Part shown: in pieces, positions 63,307 through 64,000 of the stretch
How the letters are laid out: each line of letters starts with the position of its first letter
Numbering within the stretch: the first letter of the stretch is position 1
Origin: Bacillus sp. es.036
Lineage (GTDB): Bacteria > Bacillota > Bacilli > Bacillales > Guptibacillaceae
Assembly: GCF_002563635.1 (NCBI RefSeq)
Contig: NZ_PDIZ01000001.1
Location: 2,480,001 to 2,544,000, forward strand
DNA length: 64,000 bases
Direction of reading: 5' to 3'
Made by a program: the position numbers and the translations under genes
The notes under the pieces: model-generated
Told to the model about the DNA's origin: nothing
Seen by the model: the letters and a program-made list of their open reading frames with translations, nothing else
Database searches by the model: none

Positions 63307-63346
63307 AACAAGTTTTAACTTAAAAATTTTCAAGAGGTGAAGGTAT

Positions 63347-64000
63347 TTGAGTGAAGGAAAAAGTAAATTATTAAAAATAGGTACATTTGTAGCAGCTATT
63401 TTAGTTATGTTTGTTTATTTAGGAACGACCAACTCGAATGTTAACTGGGGCTCCTTTATTGCCATGTTAGTATTCTACGGAATTATCTATTATATTGGAG
63501 CGTTTATGGCAAGTGGTAAATCGGAATCTGCATCAGATATGATGGTAGCGAAACGCTCTTTACCATTGTGGATCTCGATGTTTACAATGGCTGCCACATG
63601 GGTTGGTGGCGGTTACATATCAGGTACCGCAGAATCAACTTATTCACTTGGACTAGTATGGGCACAGGCGCCATGGGGGTATGCACTAAGTTTAATTGTT
63701 GGTGGTATCTTCTATGCGAGAAAAATGCGTCGCTATGAATTTATGACCATGATAGATCCACTCGAACAACGATTCGGAAAGAAAGTTGCTGGTGTCTTAT
63801 ACATCCCCGCTCTTTTAGGAGAGGTCTTCTGGAGTGGTGCAATCTTAACAGCTTTAGGAACAACTTTTGGGACAATTCTAGGTTTGGATTTTCAAACGTC
63901 TATTATTCTATCAGCCATTATTGCAGTGGCTTACACTGTCGTCGGTGGCATGTGGTCCGTTGCTTTTACTGATGTATTCCAAATGCTCGCTGTTATGATC
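63347..64000 (+). CDS. Sodium:solute symporter, choline-transporter-like (runs off right edge)
   Basis: The first 218 codons are in the window, starting at TTG 63347 (MSEGKSKLLKIGTF), with GAGGTGA 6 nt upstream. Several transmembrane helices are visible. The stretch MFTMAATWVGGGYISGTAES (about 84-103), followed by LVWAQAPWGYALSLIVGGI, FMTMIDPLEQRFGKK and PALLGEVFWSGAI, is strikingly like the animal high-affinity choline transporter CHT1 branch of the SSS family. Choline or a related osmolyte precursor is the likely substrate. No stop within the window. Confidence 0.8.
   Translation, partial: MSEGKSKLLKIGTFVAAILVMFVYLGTTNSNVNWGSFIAMLVFYGIIYYIGAFMASGKSESASDMMVAKRSLPLWISMFTMAATWVGGGYISGTAESTYSLGLVWAQAPWGYALSLIVGGIFYARKMRRYEFMTMIDPLEQRFGKKVAGVLYIPALLGEVFWSGAILTALGTTFGTILGLDFQTSIILSAIIAVAYTVVGGMWSVAFTDVFQMLAVMI

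Larger units (their letters stand above)
62701..63346. other. Divergent control region with leader, 646 bp
   Basis: Contains two inverted 21-bp copies of a dyad (62809-62829 and 63085-63105), a promoter (63045-63072) and a possible terminator-like hairpin (63278-63306). A mini-ORF (63137-63178, 13 codons, TTG start) is present but unsupported. No other gene seen. Confidence 0.5.

Overview
The window looks like chromosome of a low-GC Gram-positive spore-former of the Bacillaceae, probably a marine or alkaliphilic Bacillus relative. This is inferred from strong AGGAGG-type ribosome sites, frequent TTG starts, a YukE/YukD/YukC/YukBA/YueB/YueC-type secretion locus, a cydABDC operon, a ytxGH-like stress pair and CcpA-type cre sites. 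No rRNA, tRNA or CRISPR array was seen. The left edge cuts through an IS3-family element and the right edge cuts through a sodium:solute symporter gene.

Layout. 1-205: end of an IS3-family element next to a DUF948/YtxH stress operon. 1.4-6.5 kb: HD hydrolase and DUF418 protein, an ECF-type sigma factor with a membrane partner, DUF2254 and ICMT-like membrane proteins. 7-9.4 kb: proBA. 9.6-14.1 kb: old yellow enzyme, DUF2252, YczE-like protein and a secreted 3D-domain wall protein. 14.4-20.2 kb: cydA-cydB-cydD-cydC on the minus strand. 20.7-23.8 kb: EamA transporter, an unrecognised small gene, and a DUR3-like symporter with a small membrane partner. 24.3-34.2 kb: complete type VII secretion core esxA-esaB-essB-essC-esaA-essA. 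34.2-40.9 kb: serine hydrolase, thermolysin-like protease, an aminotransferase with an apparent internal deletion, VOC/HxlR divergent pair, rpiA and a small COX1-like membrane protein. 41-56.6 kb: a fructan-utilisation locus. 56.7-62.7 kb: zinc alcohol dehydrogenase, CtaG/DUF2243 pair, epoxide-hydrolase-like protein, zinc-ribbon membrane protease and a TetR regulator. 63.3 kb to the end: a choline-transporter-like symporter, divergent from the TetR gene.

The most notable region is the fructan locus. Two minus-strand operons carry well-formed sigma-A promoters, matching LacI-type operators (core TAATCG[TA]TTAC) and cre-like sites. One operon is lacI-yesL-GH32. The other is two ABC permeases, a lipoprotein binding protein, a cytoplasmic LamG-GH32 protein and a 1993-residue secreted protein. 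That giant protein holds two GH32 catalytic domains, four copies of a ~150-residue putative sugar-binding module, a LamG domain and a BIG2 domain. Its first GH32 domain and the cytoplasmic LamG-GH32 paralogue both have NEP in place of the nucleophile motif NDP, while the other two GH32 domains of the locus are canonical. The inferred model is extracellular fructan cleavage, uptake of oligosaccharides by an importer that must borrow an ATPase, and cytoplasmic hydrolysis, with induction through the LacI protein and catabolite repression through CcpA.
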